NCBI GenBank assembly: GCA_012840075.1
Contig: DUMC01000147.1
Location: 1 to 55,798, forward strand
Direction: 5' to 3'
Length of the DNA stretch: 55,798 bases
Source: Clostridiaceae bacterium
GTDB taxonomy: Bacteria; Bacillota; Clostridia; Acetivibrionales; DUMC01
Shown here: positions 8,943 through 17,610 of the stretch, piece by piece
Layout of the letters: every line of letters begins with the position of its first letter
Numbering within the stretch: the stretch's first letter is position 1
Made by a program: the position numbers and the translations under genes
Notes under the pieces: generated by a model
The model's input: only the letters and a program-made list of their open reading frames with translations
Told to the model about the DNA's origin: nothing
The model's database searches: none

Positions 8943-10049
8943 ATGTTTGAACAAAATTTAAAAGAACCGAAATACAAGTTGATAAAATCTTACATTAAGA
9001 GCTTAATTAGAGAAGGAAACGTTAAGGATGGACAGTTGCTTCCTTCAGAATATGAACTTATGGAAAAGTTCAATGTAAGCCGTCATACCGTACGACAAGC
9101 TTTTGGAGAGCTTGCAAAGGAAGGCTGGGTATACAAGAAGCGAGGCAAAGGAACATTTGCCAGGTATTTCAATACCTGCGATAAGAAAGGTATGATAGGA
9201 CTAATTACCACTTACATCTCCGACTATATTTTTCCTCACATAATCAGCGGAATTGAAAGTGTAATGACGGAAGAAGGATATTCGGTAATTATAGCAAATA
9301 CCAACAACAATAAAGAAAAAGAAGCTTATCAAATTAAATCTTTAATGGAGCAAAACATAAAAGGATTGATATTAGAACCTACGAAGAGTGCTGAAAAAAA
9401 CGTAAATCTTAATCTTTTGGAAGAGGTTCTTGCAAGAGATATCAAAATAATGTTCATAAATGCAATTTATACGGATTTAAAAAGTGAAAATCCTAATGTG
9501 GGTTGTGTAATAATGGATGATGTTAAAGGTGGTTTTATTGCGACTGAATATTTGCTTAAGATAGGACACAGAAAGATTGCAGGCATATTCAAGCGAGATG
9601 ATATTCAGGGAGTCAAACGTGAAGAGGGTTACAGAAAAGCATTGGGGAATTTTGGCATAATTCCCGATGAAAATATGATAGGACGGTTTACTACTGAAAA
9701 TAAAAGGATTTTTCCAAAGGAGTTTGTATCAAACCTGCTAGATAAAAGGAATAATGAATTAAAACCCGATGCTATAGTATGCTATAACGATGAGATAGCC
9801 GTTTGGGTAATTCAAACAATCAAAGAATGCGGATTAAGTGTTCCACAAGATATTTCAGTTGTTGGATATGACGATTCAAGCCTTGCTACAGTCTTGGATA
9901 TAGAATTGACAACCGTAAAACACCCAAAAAAACAAATGGGAGAACTGGCAGCACGTCATTTAATTGAAATGCTTGAAAATAACAGCGGAAATCATAGGAT
10001 AATATACGAACCTGAGCTTGTTATAAGGTCATCATGCAAGGCAAGATAA
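8943..10049 (+). CDS. araR: AraR-like transcriptional regulator (GntR winged helix + LacI-type sugar-binding domain)
   Basis: Residues about 8-75 form a GntR winged helix (LLPSEYELMEKFNVSRHTVR, then GKGTFAR). Residues about 80-365 match the periplasmic-binding/LacI effector fold (MIGLITTYISDYIFPHIISG, AIVCYNDEIAVWV, ISVVGYDDSSLATVLD, TTVKHPKKQMG). This two-domain plan is that of AraR, the L-arabinose-released repressor of Firmicutes. 368 residues is the usual length. araD, araB and a sugar isomerase follow directly, which supports arabinose as effector. The start codon has only a weak site (GAAAGAAG). The inverted repeat at its promoter implies autoregulation. Confidence 0.85.
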   Translation: MFEQNLKEPKYKLIKSYIKSLIREGNVKDGQLLPSEYELMEKFNVSRHTVRQAFGELAKEGWVYKKRGKGTFARYFNTCDKKGMIGLITTYISDYIFPHIISGIESVMTEEGYSVIIANTNNNKEKEAYQIKSLMEQNIKGLILEPTKSAEKNVNLNLLEEVLARDIKIMFINAIYTDLKSENPNVGCVIMDDVKGGFIATEYLLKIGHRKIAGIFKRDDIQGVKREEGYRKALGNFGIIPDENMIGRFTTENKRIFPKEFVSNLLDKRNNELKPDAIVCYNDEIAVWVIQTIKECGLSVPQDISVVGYDDSSLATVLDIELTTVKHPKKQMGELAARHLIEMLENNSGNHRIIYEPELVIRSSCKAR

Positions 10050-10119
10050 TAAAACGAATGCATTTATAGCAATTAATTAAAATTAAATATGAGATTAAAT
10101 GTGCATAACAAATAAATAG

Positions 10120-10154
10120 AACCTGTTTAGATGAAGATCTTTAATGTACAGGTT
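10120..10154 (+). promoter_or_regulatory. Inverted repeat in the araD leader
   Basis: AACCTGT (10120-10126) and ACAGGTT (10148-10154) pair across 21 nt, ending just before the GAGGTGG ribosome binding site of araD. It could be a leader hairpin or a protein site. No good promoter is visible in 10050-10167. Confidence 0.3.
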
Positions 10155-10167
10155 ATGAGGTGGTAAA

Positions 10168-10932
10168 ATGCTTGAAGATTTAAAGGAAGCCGTGTATGAG
10201 GCAAACCTGGAGCTTGTTAAGAAAGGACTTGTAATTTATACCTGGGGGAATGCCAGCGGTATATGCAGGGAAAAAGGTCTGGTTGTAATTAAACCAAGCG
10301 GTGTAGATTACGATGAGCTTACACCTCGTCATTTTCCTATAGTTGATCTGGAAGGTAATGTCGTTGAAGGAGATCTAAAACCTTCTTCAGACACTTTTAC
10401 ACATCTAGAGATTTATAAAGCCTTTCCTGAAGTAGGAGGAATTGTACATACTCATTCCAGATGGGCTACTATATTTGCCCAAGCAGGAGTGGCAATACCG
10501 GCACTGGGAACTACACATGCCGATTATTTTTACGGAGAGATTCCTTGTACCAGAAAAATGTCTTCTGATGAGATTAACGGTGAGTATGAGAAAGAAACCG
10601 GTAAAGTTATTGTAGAAACTTTCAAAAATGTGAATCCTATGGAAGTTCCCGGTGTAATTGTTAATGAGCATGGTCCTTTTAGTTGGGGAAAGGAACCTAA
10701 AGAGGCTGTATACCATGCAGTAGTTATGGAAGAAATTGCTATGATGGCATTTCACACAATAGCCTTAAAGCATTATATAAATTGCCAAAATGAAGAAAGA
10801 ACAAGTCTATTGGATACTTCCCATACAAAAAGCTTTAAGATCTGTAATTCCATGACACCTGCTTTGTTAAAAAAGCATTTCTTTAGAAAACATGGCAAAA
10901 ATTCTTATTACGGTCAAAAGCAAATTAAATAA
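10168..10932 (+). CDS. araD: L-ribulose-5-phosphate 4-epimerase
   Basis: It converts L-ribulose-5-phosphate to D-xylulose-5-phosphate by zinc-dependent retro-aldol chemistry. The class II aldolase fold is clear: TWGNASG, KPSGV, SSDTFTH (Asp75), the zinc ligands His94 and His96 in VHTHSRWA, Asp119 in THADY and His168 in EHGPFSWG. The C-terminal [16 protein letters not shown] supplies the catalytic Tyr (247 or 248). The protein is 254 residues against about 230 for the usual enzyme. The excess is a stretch of about 20 residues at 207-228, just before the Tyr segment. araB follows after 20 bp. Confidence 0.93.
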   Translation: MLEDLKEAVYEANLELVKKGLVIYTWGNASGICREKGLVVIKPSGVDYDELTPRHFPIVDLEGNVVEGDLKPSSDTFTHLEIYKAFPEVGGIVHTHSRWATIFAQAGVAIPALGTTHADYFYGEIPCTRKMSSDEINGEYEKETGKVIVETFKNVNPMEVPGVIVNEHGPFSWGKEPKEAVYHAVVMEEIAMMAFHTIALKHYINCQNEERTSLLDTSHTKSFKICNSMTPALLKKHFFRKHGKNSYYGQKQIK

Positions 10933-10952
10933 CTAATTTAAGGAGGGGTATT

Positions 10953-12635
10953 ATGAGTGGTAAAAAGTACTCTATAGGTTTAGATTTTGGTACTCAATCA
11001 TGCAGGGCTCTATTGGTAGACGTGGAAACCGGTGAGGAGATTGCTACTGATGTAATGGAATATCCTCATGGTGTAATGGATGAGTATCTTCCCGATAAAG
11101 TGACAAAACTGGAACCGGATTGGGCCTTACAACATCCCCAAGATTACCTGGACACAATGGCATCGACAATAAGAAATGTTCTCAAAAAATCAGGCATTTC
11201 CGCAGATAATGTTATTGGATTGGGCATAGATTTTACTGCTTGCACTATGTTGCCCATTGATAAAAACGGTGAACCATTGTGCTTCAAAAAGAAATGGGAA
11301 AAAAATCCCCACAGCTATGTAAAACTGTGGAAGCATCATGCAGCCCAGGATGAAGCAAATGAACTAAATAGGATAGCTGAAGAAAGAGGAGAAAGCTTTC
11401 TCAAAAGATATGGCGGGAAAATTTCATCAGAATGGCTTATACCTAAAATATGGCAGATATTAAACGAGGCACCTGAAATATACAGTGAGGCAGATCGTTT
11501 CATAGAAGCCGGAGATTGGGTTATTCTAAAAATTACAGGGAATGAATGCAGAAATAGTTGTACTGCTGGGTATAAAGCCATATGGAGCAAAAGGGAAGGT
11601 TATCCTTCAAAAGAGTTTTTTAAAGCTTTGGATCCAAGACTTGAAAATGTAGTAGATGAGAAGCTAAGTCGTAATATTTATCCAATAGGTGCAAAAGCAG
11701 GTGAAATAACGGAAGAAGGATCAAGGATAACAGGTCTTAAAGTAGGAACTGCCGTTGCCGTGGCAAACGTGGATGCTCACGTTGCAGTACCGGCCGTAGG
11801 TATAACTGAACCGGGTAAAATGCTTATGATAATGGGAACATCAACTTGTCATATGTTGTTGGGAACTGAAGAAAAAATGGTCCCGGGCATATGTGGAGTA
11901 GTTGAAGACGGCATTATACCGGGATATTTCGGATATGAAGCAGGACAGTCCTGTGTAGGGGATCATTTTGAATGGTTTGTAAAAAACTGCGTACCTGAAG
12001 AATATATGAAAGAAGCCCGGGAAAAAGGAATAGGTATTCATAAGCTTTTAAGAGAGAAAGCAAGCAGGTTGCAACCAGGGGAAACAGGGCTTATTGCGCT
12101 TGACTGGTGGAACGGAAACAGATCAGTGTTGGTAGATGTGGATCTCACAGGATTAATTATAGGATGTACATTAATAACAAAGCCTGAAGACATATACCGT
12201 ACTTTGATTGAAGCAACCGCATTCGGAACCCGCATGATCATTGAAACTTTCGAAGAAAACGGCATTTACATTAAAGAATTGTATGCAGCAGGCGGCATAG
12301 CCGAAAAAGATGAATTTATGATGCAAATATATTCCGATGTGACCAATAGGGAAATTAAGATATCTGGCTCACCACAAGCATGTGCATTAGGTTCGGCCAT
12401 GTTTGGAGCTGTTGCGGCAGGAAAGGAAAAAGGCGGTTATGACACGATCGTAGAGGCTGCCCGTAAAATGGCAAAAATCAAGGATAAAGTCTACAAACCT
12501 AATAAAGAAAATGTAGAATTATATAACAAGCTGTATGCTGAATACAAGATACTCCACGATTACTTCGGACGTGGAGAAAATAACGTGATGAAGAGATTGA
12601 AAGAAATAAAACGAATCAAACGGGGTCAGGCTTGA
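10953..12635 (+). CDS. araB: Ribulokinase (FGGY family)
   Basis: It phosphorylates L-ribulose with ATP. The 560-residue protein has the two actin-like FGGY domains. The N-terminal ATP loop is [15 protein letters not shown] and the substrate region [13 protein letters not shown]. Further on come MGTSTCHML and the C-terminal nucleotide motif [23 protein letters not shown] 10953 has an AAGGAGGGG site and lies 20 bp after araD. The last residues ([14 protein letters not shown]) are unusual and the stop lies within a GGGTCAGGCTTGA repeat motif, so the C-terminus appears to have been rewritten by a repeat insertion. Confidence 0.93.
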   Translation: MSGKKYSIGLDFGTQSCRALLVDVETGEEIATDVMEYPHGVMDEYLPDKVTKLEPDWALQHPQDYLDTMASTIRNVLKKSGISADNVIGLGIDFTACTMLPIDKNGEPLCFKKKWEKNPHSYVKLWKHHAAQDEANELNRIAEERGESFLKRYGGKISSEWLIPKIWQILNEAPEIYSEADRFIEAGDWVILKITGNECRNSCTAGYKAIWSKREGYPSKEFFKALDPRLENVVDEKLSRNIYPIGAKAGEITEEGSRITGLKVGTAVAVANVDAHVAVPAVGITEPGKMLMIMGTSTCHMLLGTEEKMVPGICGVVEDGIIPGYFGYEAGQSCVGDHFEWFVKNCVPEEYMKEAREKGIGIHKLLREKASRLQPGETGLIALDWWNGNRSVLVDVDLTGLIIGCTLITKPEDIYRTLIEATAFGTRMIIETFEENGIYIKELYAAGGIAEKDEFMMQIYSDVTNREIKISGSPQACALGSAMFGAVAAGKEKGGYDTIVEAARKMAKIKDKVYKPNKENVELYNKLYAEYKILHDYFGRGENNVMKRLKEIKRIKRGQA

Positions 12636-12640
12636 ATATC
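12622..12640 (+). repeat. GGGTCAGGCTTGAAT repeat unit overlapping the araB stop
   Basis: The motif is the same as in the hairpins at 3400 and 25777 and the half copy at 25746. Its TGA is the araB stop codon. The remaining gap to 12782 shows nothing else recognisable. Confidence 0.55.
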
Positions 12641-12782
12641 AAATGACAAACAAGGTCAGAATTGGAAAATTCGCTTAATTTTTAAGAAGAGCTACTTTAA
12701 AAAAGTACTAAAAAGATAATCAATAATGTCTTAAAAATAAATAAGATGTTTCAAAAGCAGGTAAAAAGGAGGATTTGAAAAT

Positions 12783-14285
12783 ATGATTAATAATCTGTCA
12801 CATTTTAAGAACATTCCTGAAGTAAAACCAGGAATAGTTGCCGTAAGCAGAGATTGCTTTCCTCAGTCGCTTAGTGAAGGAAGACGCAAGAAAGTTGTTG
12901 AAGAATGTAATAAACTAGGAATTCCTATAGTGGAAATCAATACTGTTGTAGAAAATGAAAAGGATGTAATGAAAGCTCTGGATGAACTCAAACAGTCGGA
13001 AGTTAATGCTTTGATTGTATACCTTGGAAATTTTGGACCTGAAGGTCCTGAAACCCTTCTTGCCCAGAAATTTGGAGGACCGACAATGTTTGTTGCTGCA
13101 GCCGAAGAAACCGAAGATAACCTGATATTAGGCCGCGGCGATGCTTTCTGCGGTATGCTTAATGCATCATACAATATTGGATTGAGGGGACTAAGACCCT
13201 ATATACCTGAATATCCTGTAGGAATGCCCTGTGAAGTAGCAGCTATGATTTCCGAATTCCAAGATATAGCCCGTGTGATTTTAGGTGTAAAGCAGCTTAA
13301 GATATTCAGTTTCGGTCCGAGACCACAGGATTTCTATGCATGTAACGCTCCCATAAAGCCACTGTTTGATCTTGGTGTCGAAATCATGGAAAATTCCGAA
13401 TTGGATTTGTTTGAAAGCTACAATAACCATGCTGATGATAAAAGGATTCCTGAAGTCATAAAACAAATAGAAGAGGAACTTGGGGAAGGAAACAAATATC
13501 CCGGTATATTACCAAGGCTTGCTCAGTATGAACTCACTCTCATCGACTGGATGGAAAAATATATTGGAGCATCAAAATATGCAGTATTTGCAAATAAATG
13601 CTGGCCGGCATTCCAGACTCAATTTAAATTCGTCCCATGTTATGTTAACTCCAGATTTGCATCCCGAGGAATACCCATATCTTGTGAAACAGACATATAC
13701 GGTGCCCTCAGTGAATATATAATTACATGTGCATCAACTCTTCCTGCAACTTTACTTGATATAAATAATACGGTTCCCGCTGACATGTATAATAACAACC
13801 GGGATAAAGTTAAAGACTATAAGCCTACTGATCTCTTCATGGGTTTCCATTGCGGAAATACTCCAAAATCTTGTATGAGAAATGCATCTATGAATTTCCA
13901 ACGTATCATGCACAGCTTACTTGAACCTGATAAAGAACCGGATATAACAAGAGGAACATTGGAAGGAAATATAAGACCGGGAGAAATTACCCTCTTTAGG
14001 CTTCAATCTACCGCTGATTGCAAACTAAGAAGTTATGTAGCAGAAGGGGAGGTTTTGGACATCGATTCGAAATCTTTCGGAAGCATAGGGGTGTTTGCTG
14101 TTCGTGAAATGGCAAGATTTTACAGGTATGTTTTAATTGAAAAAAGATTCCCGCATCATTCCGGTGTTGGTTTCAAACATATTGGTAAAATTCTGTTTGC
14201 AGCAATGAAAATGTTAGGAGTGGATGATATTTCCTTTAATCAGCCTGTAAACATGCTGTACGAGGGTGAAAATCCATTTAAATAA
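12783..14285 (+). CDS. L-fucose/L-arabinose isomerase family protein (FucI-like)
   Basis: Position in the operon (regulator, araD, araB, this gene) calls for L-arabinose isomerase. The sequence is not the classical AraA family: AraA landmarks such as the N-terminal GSQHLYG are absent. It follows the FucI-like layout instead, with an N-terminal Rossmann-like domain (ALIVYLGNFGPEGPE), a middle domain (SRGIPISCETDIYGALSEYI, in which a Glu-Asp pair could bind metal) and a C-terminal beta domain ending FPHHSGVGFKHIG. At 500 residues it fits that family. I infer arabinose/ribulose isomerisation from context. A fucose- or xylulose-type substrate is the alternative. ATG has an AGGAGG site. Confidence 0.8.
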   Translation: MINNLSHFKNIPEVKPGIVAVSRDCFPQSLSEGRRKKVVEECNKLGIPIVEINTVVENEKDVMKALDELKQSEVNALIVYLGNFGPEGPETLLAQKFGGPTMFVAAAEETEDNLILGRGDAFCGMLNASYNIGLRGLRPYIPEYPVGMPCEVAAMISEFQDIARVILGVKQLKIFSFGPRPQDFYACNAPIKPLFDLGVEIMENSELDLFESYNNHADDKRIPEVIKQIEEELGEGNKYPGILPRLAQYELTLIDWMEKYIGASKYAVFANKCWPAFQTQFKFVPCYVNSRFASRGIPISCETDIYGALSEYIITCASTLPATLLDINNTVPADMYNNNRDKVKDYKPTDLFMGFHCGNTPKSCMRNASMNFQRIMHSLLEPDKEPDITRGTLEGNIRPGEITLFRLQSTADCKLRSYVAEGEVLDIDSKSFGSIGVFAVREMARFYRYVLIEKRFPHHSGVGFKHIGKILFAAMKMLGVDDISFNQPVNMLYEGENPFK

Positions 14286-14353
14286 GTAGGTGTTTACAAA
14301 TAAGCAGCCGGTCTTAAAGAGGTAGTTAGCTTCAAATTTGGAGGTATGACTAA

Positions 14354-16513
14354 ATGGATAAAAATAAGATGGAAACCCAGAATAGTTCTAAATTTCAATA
14401 TATTTTAAGATTTGCGGTTCAGCCTGGTCATGATGAAGACGAAAAGCTTTCGGTCTTACTTGATTTTTGCAAAGAAGCCCTGATCGATGAAGTGATGTTT
14501 TTCATAAACTGCGAGGAATTAAACCAAGGACACTTAACTATCGAAGAGACAAAGCCATGGATGGACCTTATAGCTAAAGGTAAGAAATTACTTGAAACAA
14601 TAGGCGTTAAAACATCAATTAATCCGTGGATTACGCTGCTTCATTGCGATAGAGGCAGAAAACTAAAGGATAATCAAGATTTTAGGCTTATGGTGGATCC
14701 TTACGGCAACCAAGCCGGTGCCGTGGTATGCCCATTATGTTCAAGCTGGCAGAAATATATATCGGAAATGTATTCTTATTATGCAACCTTAAAACCAAAT
14801 GTTGTTTGGGTTGAAGATGATTTTAGATTACACAACCATAACCCTCTTATTTGGGGTGGATGTTTTTGCGAACGTCACATGGAAGAGTATTCAAAATATG
14901 CGGCAAAGTTAGGGATTATTCCGGAAGGACGCATACTTTCAAGAGAGGAATTTGTTGGGGGAATCCTTAAAAAAGGAGAAGTCCATCCATACAGAAAAGT
15001 ATGGCTTGATGTTTCGAGGCATACGATGATAAAGCTGGCAGAGTTAATTGGGGAAGCAGTTCATAAGGTATCACCGGAAACTAAAGTTGGCCTTATGTCA
15101 TCAGCTCCATATGCACATTGTGCCGAAGGTAGGGATTGGGAAGCTATATTAAAGGGTCTTGCAGGAAATAACCCACCGGTAATAAGACCTCACCTTCCCG
15201 CTTATGGAGAGATGATTCCAAGAGACTATATGTTTGGATTCACCATAATTCCCATGTTAACAAGAATGTTTTTACCTGAAGAAACCGAAATTTATCCTGA
15301 ATTGGAAAATTTCCCGCATACAAGGTTTTCAAAATCAAAAACCTTTAGTGCATTTCAAATAGAAACTTCAATATTATTAGACAGTAAAGGAATCACAATG
15401 AATATATATGACATGATGGGAAACGGAATACTGCCGGGCGAAGGATATCAGTATATGCTGGCAGGCATAAAAAATTTCCTTAATCAATTAACATCACTTA
15501 ATTTGAGCGCTTTATATTTAAAAGGCGTTAAAATACCGGTTTGCCAAGAATCCTCATACACTTTAAAAATTCAACAGGACAAGGGTATGGAAGGATTATA
15601 TCCCAGTGAAACATTTTGGGCAAAGCTATTAGCTGCATATGGCATAGCCAATCTTTACACCCGAGGCGTGGAACACAAAAATTCCGTCATAGCAGTTTCG
15701 GGGCAGTATTTCCGTAACCTAAGCGAAAGAGAAATTAAAGATTTGTTTGAAAATAACTATGTCCTCTTGGAGGGTGAAGCTGCATATACTTTATGGGAAA
15801 TGGGTTATGGTCATCTTGCAGGAATTGGCAGCATAATACGATATGAAGCTAATACCGGCAAAGCTGCATATGAAGAAATTTGCAACGGGGAAACATATGC
15901 AGGAGTTAAAAAGGGAAGAATGACATGCCAGGGTCATTCAGCGGATTATCTTGAAATTAAGTACATTGATAAAGATAAGCTTGAAGTAATTTCTAAAGTT
16001 AAAAATCCCTATGGAGAAACAGTTGGAGAAGGAATGGTTATTTACAACAACAAGGTTTTTGTATTACCTTATGTTCTTAGTGAGGGTAAATTAGCGCCGG
16101 TATTAAATCCCATCAGGCAAGAAGCAATACAAAATGTCTTATTGAAATTGCAGAAGGGAAAACTGCAGCAAAAAGGCGGAAAAGAAGATGAAGACCATGG
16201 CTTGTCTGTGACACAAGATGTACCACCAATGTCATTGGATACACCGACAATGGTATTGAATGCACCTTTTGTAAGTGTATATGATTACAGTTTCACGGAT
16301 AAGAGAGTTCTCATTGTGGTAAATGCATCCGGAGACGATTTTGATGAAGTAAAAATTAAGCTTGCATCCGACATACCTGTTCCTAAAAGCGTTTATGAAA
16401 TAAGTAAAGGTTCAAATGGTATGGTAAAATCAGATGATGCCATAGCAAACGGAGAGCTTGTTTTTAAGGGATTAAAGAACCTTGAGCTAAAAGCTTTTAT
16501 ACTGAATATTTAA
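14354..16513 (+). CDS. Unassigned 719-aa protein, probable TIM-barrel carbohydrate hydrolase
   Basis: I cannot name the family. The first ~400 residues look like a glycosidase-type (beta/alpha)8 barrel. Strand-like segments include DEVMFFINCEE, TSINPWITLLH, VVWVEDDFRLHNH (with acidic residues where a catalytic pair might sit) and TKVGLMSSAPYAH. A CPLCSSW motif and GGCFCERHMEEY add conserved-looking cysteines. Residues about 430-520 (NSVIAVSGQYFRNL ... YVLLEGEAAYTLWEMGY) resemble the trimerisation domain of GH42-type enzymes, and the C-terminus is beta-sandwich-like. There is no signal peptide, so it is cytoplasmic. A GGAGG site precedes ATG 14354, 68 bp after the isomerase gene. A hairpin follows the stop. 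Confidence 0.55.
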   Translation: MDKNKMETQNSSKFQYILRFAVQPGHDEDEKLSVLLDFCKEALIDEVMFFINCEELNQGHLTIEETKPWMDLIAKGKKLLETIGVKTSINPWITLLHCDRGRKLKDNQDFRLMVDPYGNQAGAVVCPLCSSWQKYISEMYSYYATLKPNVVWVEDDFRLHNHNPLIWGGCFCERHMEEYSKYAAKLGIIPEGRILSREEFVGGILKKGEVHPYRKVWLDVSRHTMIKLAELIGEAVHKVSPETKVGLMSSAPYAHCAEGRDWEAILKGLAGNNPPVIRPHLPAYGEMIPRDYMFGFTIIPMLTRMFLPEETEIYPELENFPHTRFSKSKTFSAFQIETSILLDSKGITMNIYDMMGNGILPGEGYQYMLAGIKNFLNQLTSLNLSALYLKGVKIPVCQESSYTLKIQQDKGMEGLYPSETFWAKLLAAYGIANLYTRGVEHKNSVIAVSGQYFRNLSEREIKDLFENNYVLLEGEAAYTLWEMGYGHLAGIGSIIRYEANTGKAAYEEICNGETYAGVKKGRMTCQGHSADYLEIKYIDKDKLEVISKVKNPYGETVGEGMVIYNNKVFVLPYVLSEGKLAPVLNPIRQEAIQNVLLKLQKGKLQQKGGKEDEDHGLSVTQDVPPMSLDTPTMVLNAPFVSVYDYSFTDKRVLIVVNASGDDFDEVKIKLASDIPVPKSVYEISKGSNGMVKSDDAIANGELVFKGLKNLELKAFILNI

Positions 16514-16526
16514 TTTTAAAACATAA

Positions 16527-16567
16527 AAGTCCGGATTCAAAGTTTAATGCTTTAATGATCCGGACTT
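16527..16567 (+). terminator. Hairpin after the 719-aa gene
   Basis: AAGTCCGGAT (16527-16536) and ATCCGGACTT (16558-16567) form a perfect 10-bp stem with a 21-nt loop that can itself pair (AAAG/CTTT). The T-run is weak, so partial readthrough into the next gene is likely. Confidence 0.55.
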
Positions 16568-16657
16568 AATACTATTTAAATTAAATAATTTAAATTAAAT
16601 AATAATTTAAGTGATTAAATGCTTCATAATGATTCGATAAAAAAAGAGGTGTTTGAA

Positions 16658-17551
16658 ATGTTTATTAATCCATATGAAGCTGTAAGCAGTATTCAAGGTA
16701 CGTGGAAAAAGTCAAATTTCCATACCCATGCCGGAACAGGACCTAATACTTGCGGTGCATATGATTTGGAAGAGGTCATAAGGCTCTATAAAGAAGCAGG
16801 ATATAAGGTATTATGCATATCCAACCACGATCTTTTTACCGATACCTCCCATTTTAAAGAAAAATATGACATGATTTTGATTAACGGATATGAATACAGT
16901 CAAAGCAACCATATGCTTTGCATAGGCTGCAAAAGTATGTTTACCGGAGAACATCAGGCTGCCATAGATGAATGCATCAAAGAAGGAGGTTTTGTAATTC
17001 TCTGCCATCCCAATTGGCAGTACAAGGAATATTGGCCTTGGGAAAAGATAGATTCATTAAAAGGATATACCGGTATAGAAGTTTTTAACAGTGTAATCGG
17101 TCGCTTAAACGGAACGGGGCTTGCTGAAGATACATGGGATTACCTGCTTTCCAATGGTAAACTGGTTTGGGGTTTTGGAAATGATGATTTTCACAGGTGG
17201 TACGACCTTAATAAAAGCTGGACGATGATCTTTTCGGAATCAGATGATGAAGACAGTATTAAATCCGCAATAAAGAGGGGATCCATCTACCTGTCAACAG
17301 GGATTTATCTTGATGAAATAATTTTTGACAACAATACAATAAAGATAAAAGCAAGCGAATACGGATGTTATCCTAAAAACTATCAATACATATTCATAGG
17401 CAAAAACGGTCAAGTTCTCCACTGCCAAAAAGGAGAATATGGTGAATATAAACTTGCCGGTGATGAAGCGTATGTAAGAATGAAAGTAGTGGGAGAACAA
17501 GGATATACCATGTGGACTCAACCTATTTATAACAGTGAATTTTTTAAGTAA
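16658..17551 (+). CDS. PHP-domain protein, probable metal-dependent phosphoesterase
   Basis: The start is set at ATG 16658 because AAGAGGTG lies 7 nt upstream. The ATG at 16619 has no site. The 297 residues show the PHP metal-binding pattern: NFHTHAGTGPNT near the N-terminus, CISNHDLF, the NGYEYS segment, ILCHPNWQ and FGNDDFHRW. Such domains hydrolyse phosphate monoesters or act on sugar phosphates. The C-terminal ~70 residues (IYLSTGIYLDEI onward) are a beta-rich tail. It lies between the 719-aa protein and the GH3 gene, so a role in the same carbohydrate pathway is inferred. Substrate unknown. Confidence 0.75.
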   Translation: MFINPYEAVSSIQGTWKKSNFHTHAGTGPNTCGAYDLEEVIRLYKEAGYKVLCISNHDLFTDTSHFKEKYDMILINGYEYSQSNHMLCIGCKSMFTGEHQAAIDECIKEGGFVILCHPNWQYKEYWPWEKIDSLKGYTGIEVFNSVIGRLNGTGLAEDTWDYLLSNGKLVWGFGNDDFHRWYDLNKSWTMIFSESDDEDSIKSAIKRGSIYLSTGIYLDEIIFDNNTIKIKASEYGCYPKNYQYIFIGKNGQVLHCQKGEYGEYKLAGDEAYVRMKVVGEQGYTMWTQPIYNSEFFK

Positions 17552-17610
17552 TATAACGGCAGTATAACGAAGATTTTAAATAGTAAAAGAATTTGGATTG
17601 GAGGTGCAAT

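Noticed and set aside
12783-14285. Classical L-arabinose isomerase (AraA)
   Set aside because: Context fits, but the sequence lacks the AraA landmarks and follows the FucI-like layout, so no araA symbol was given.
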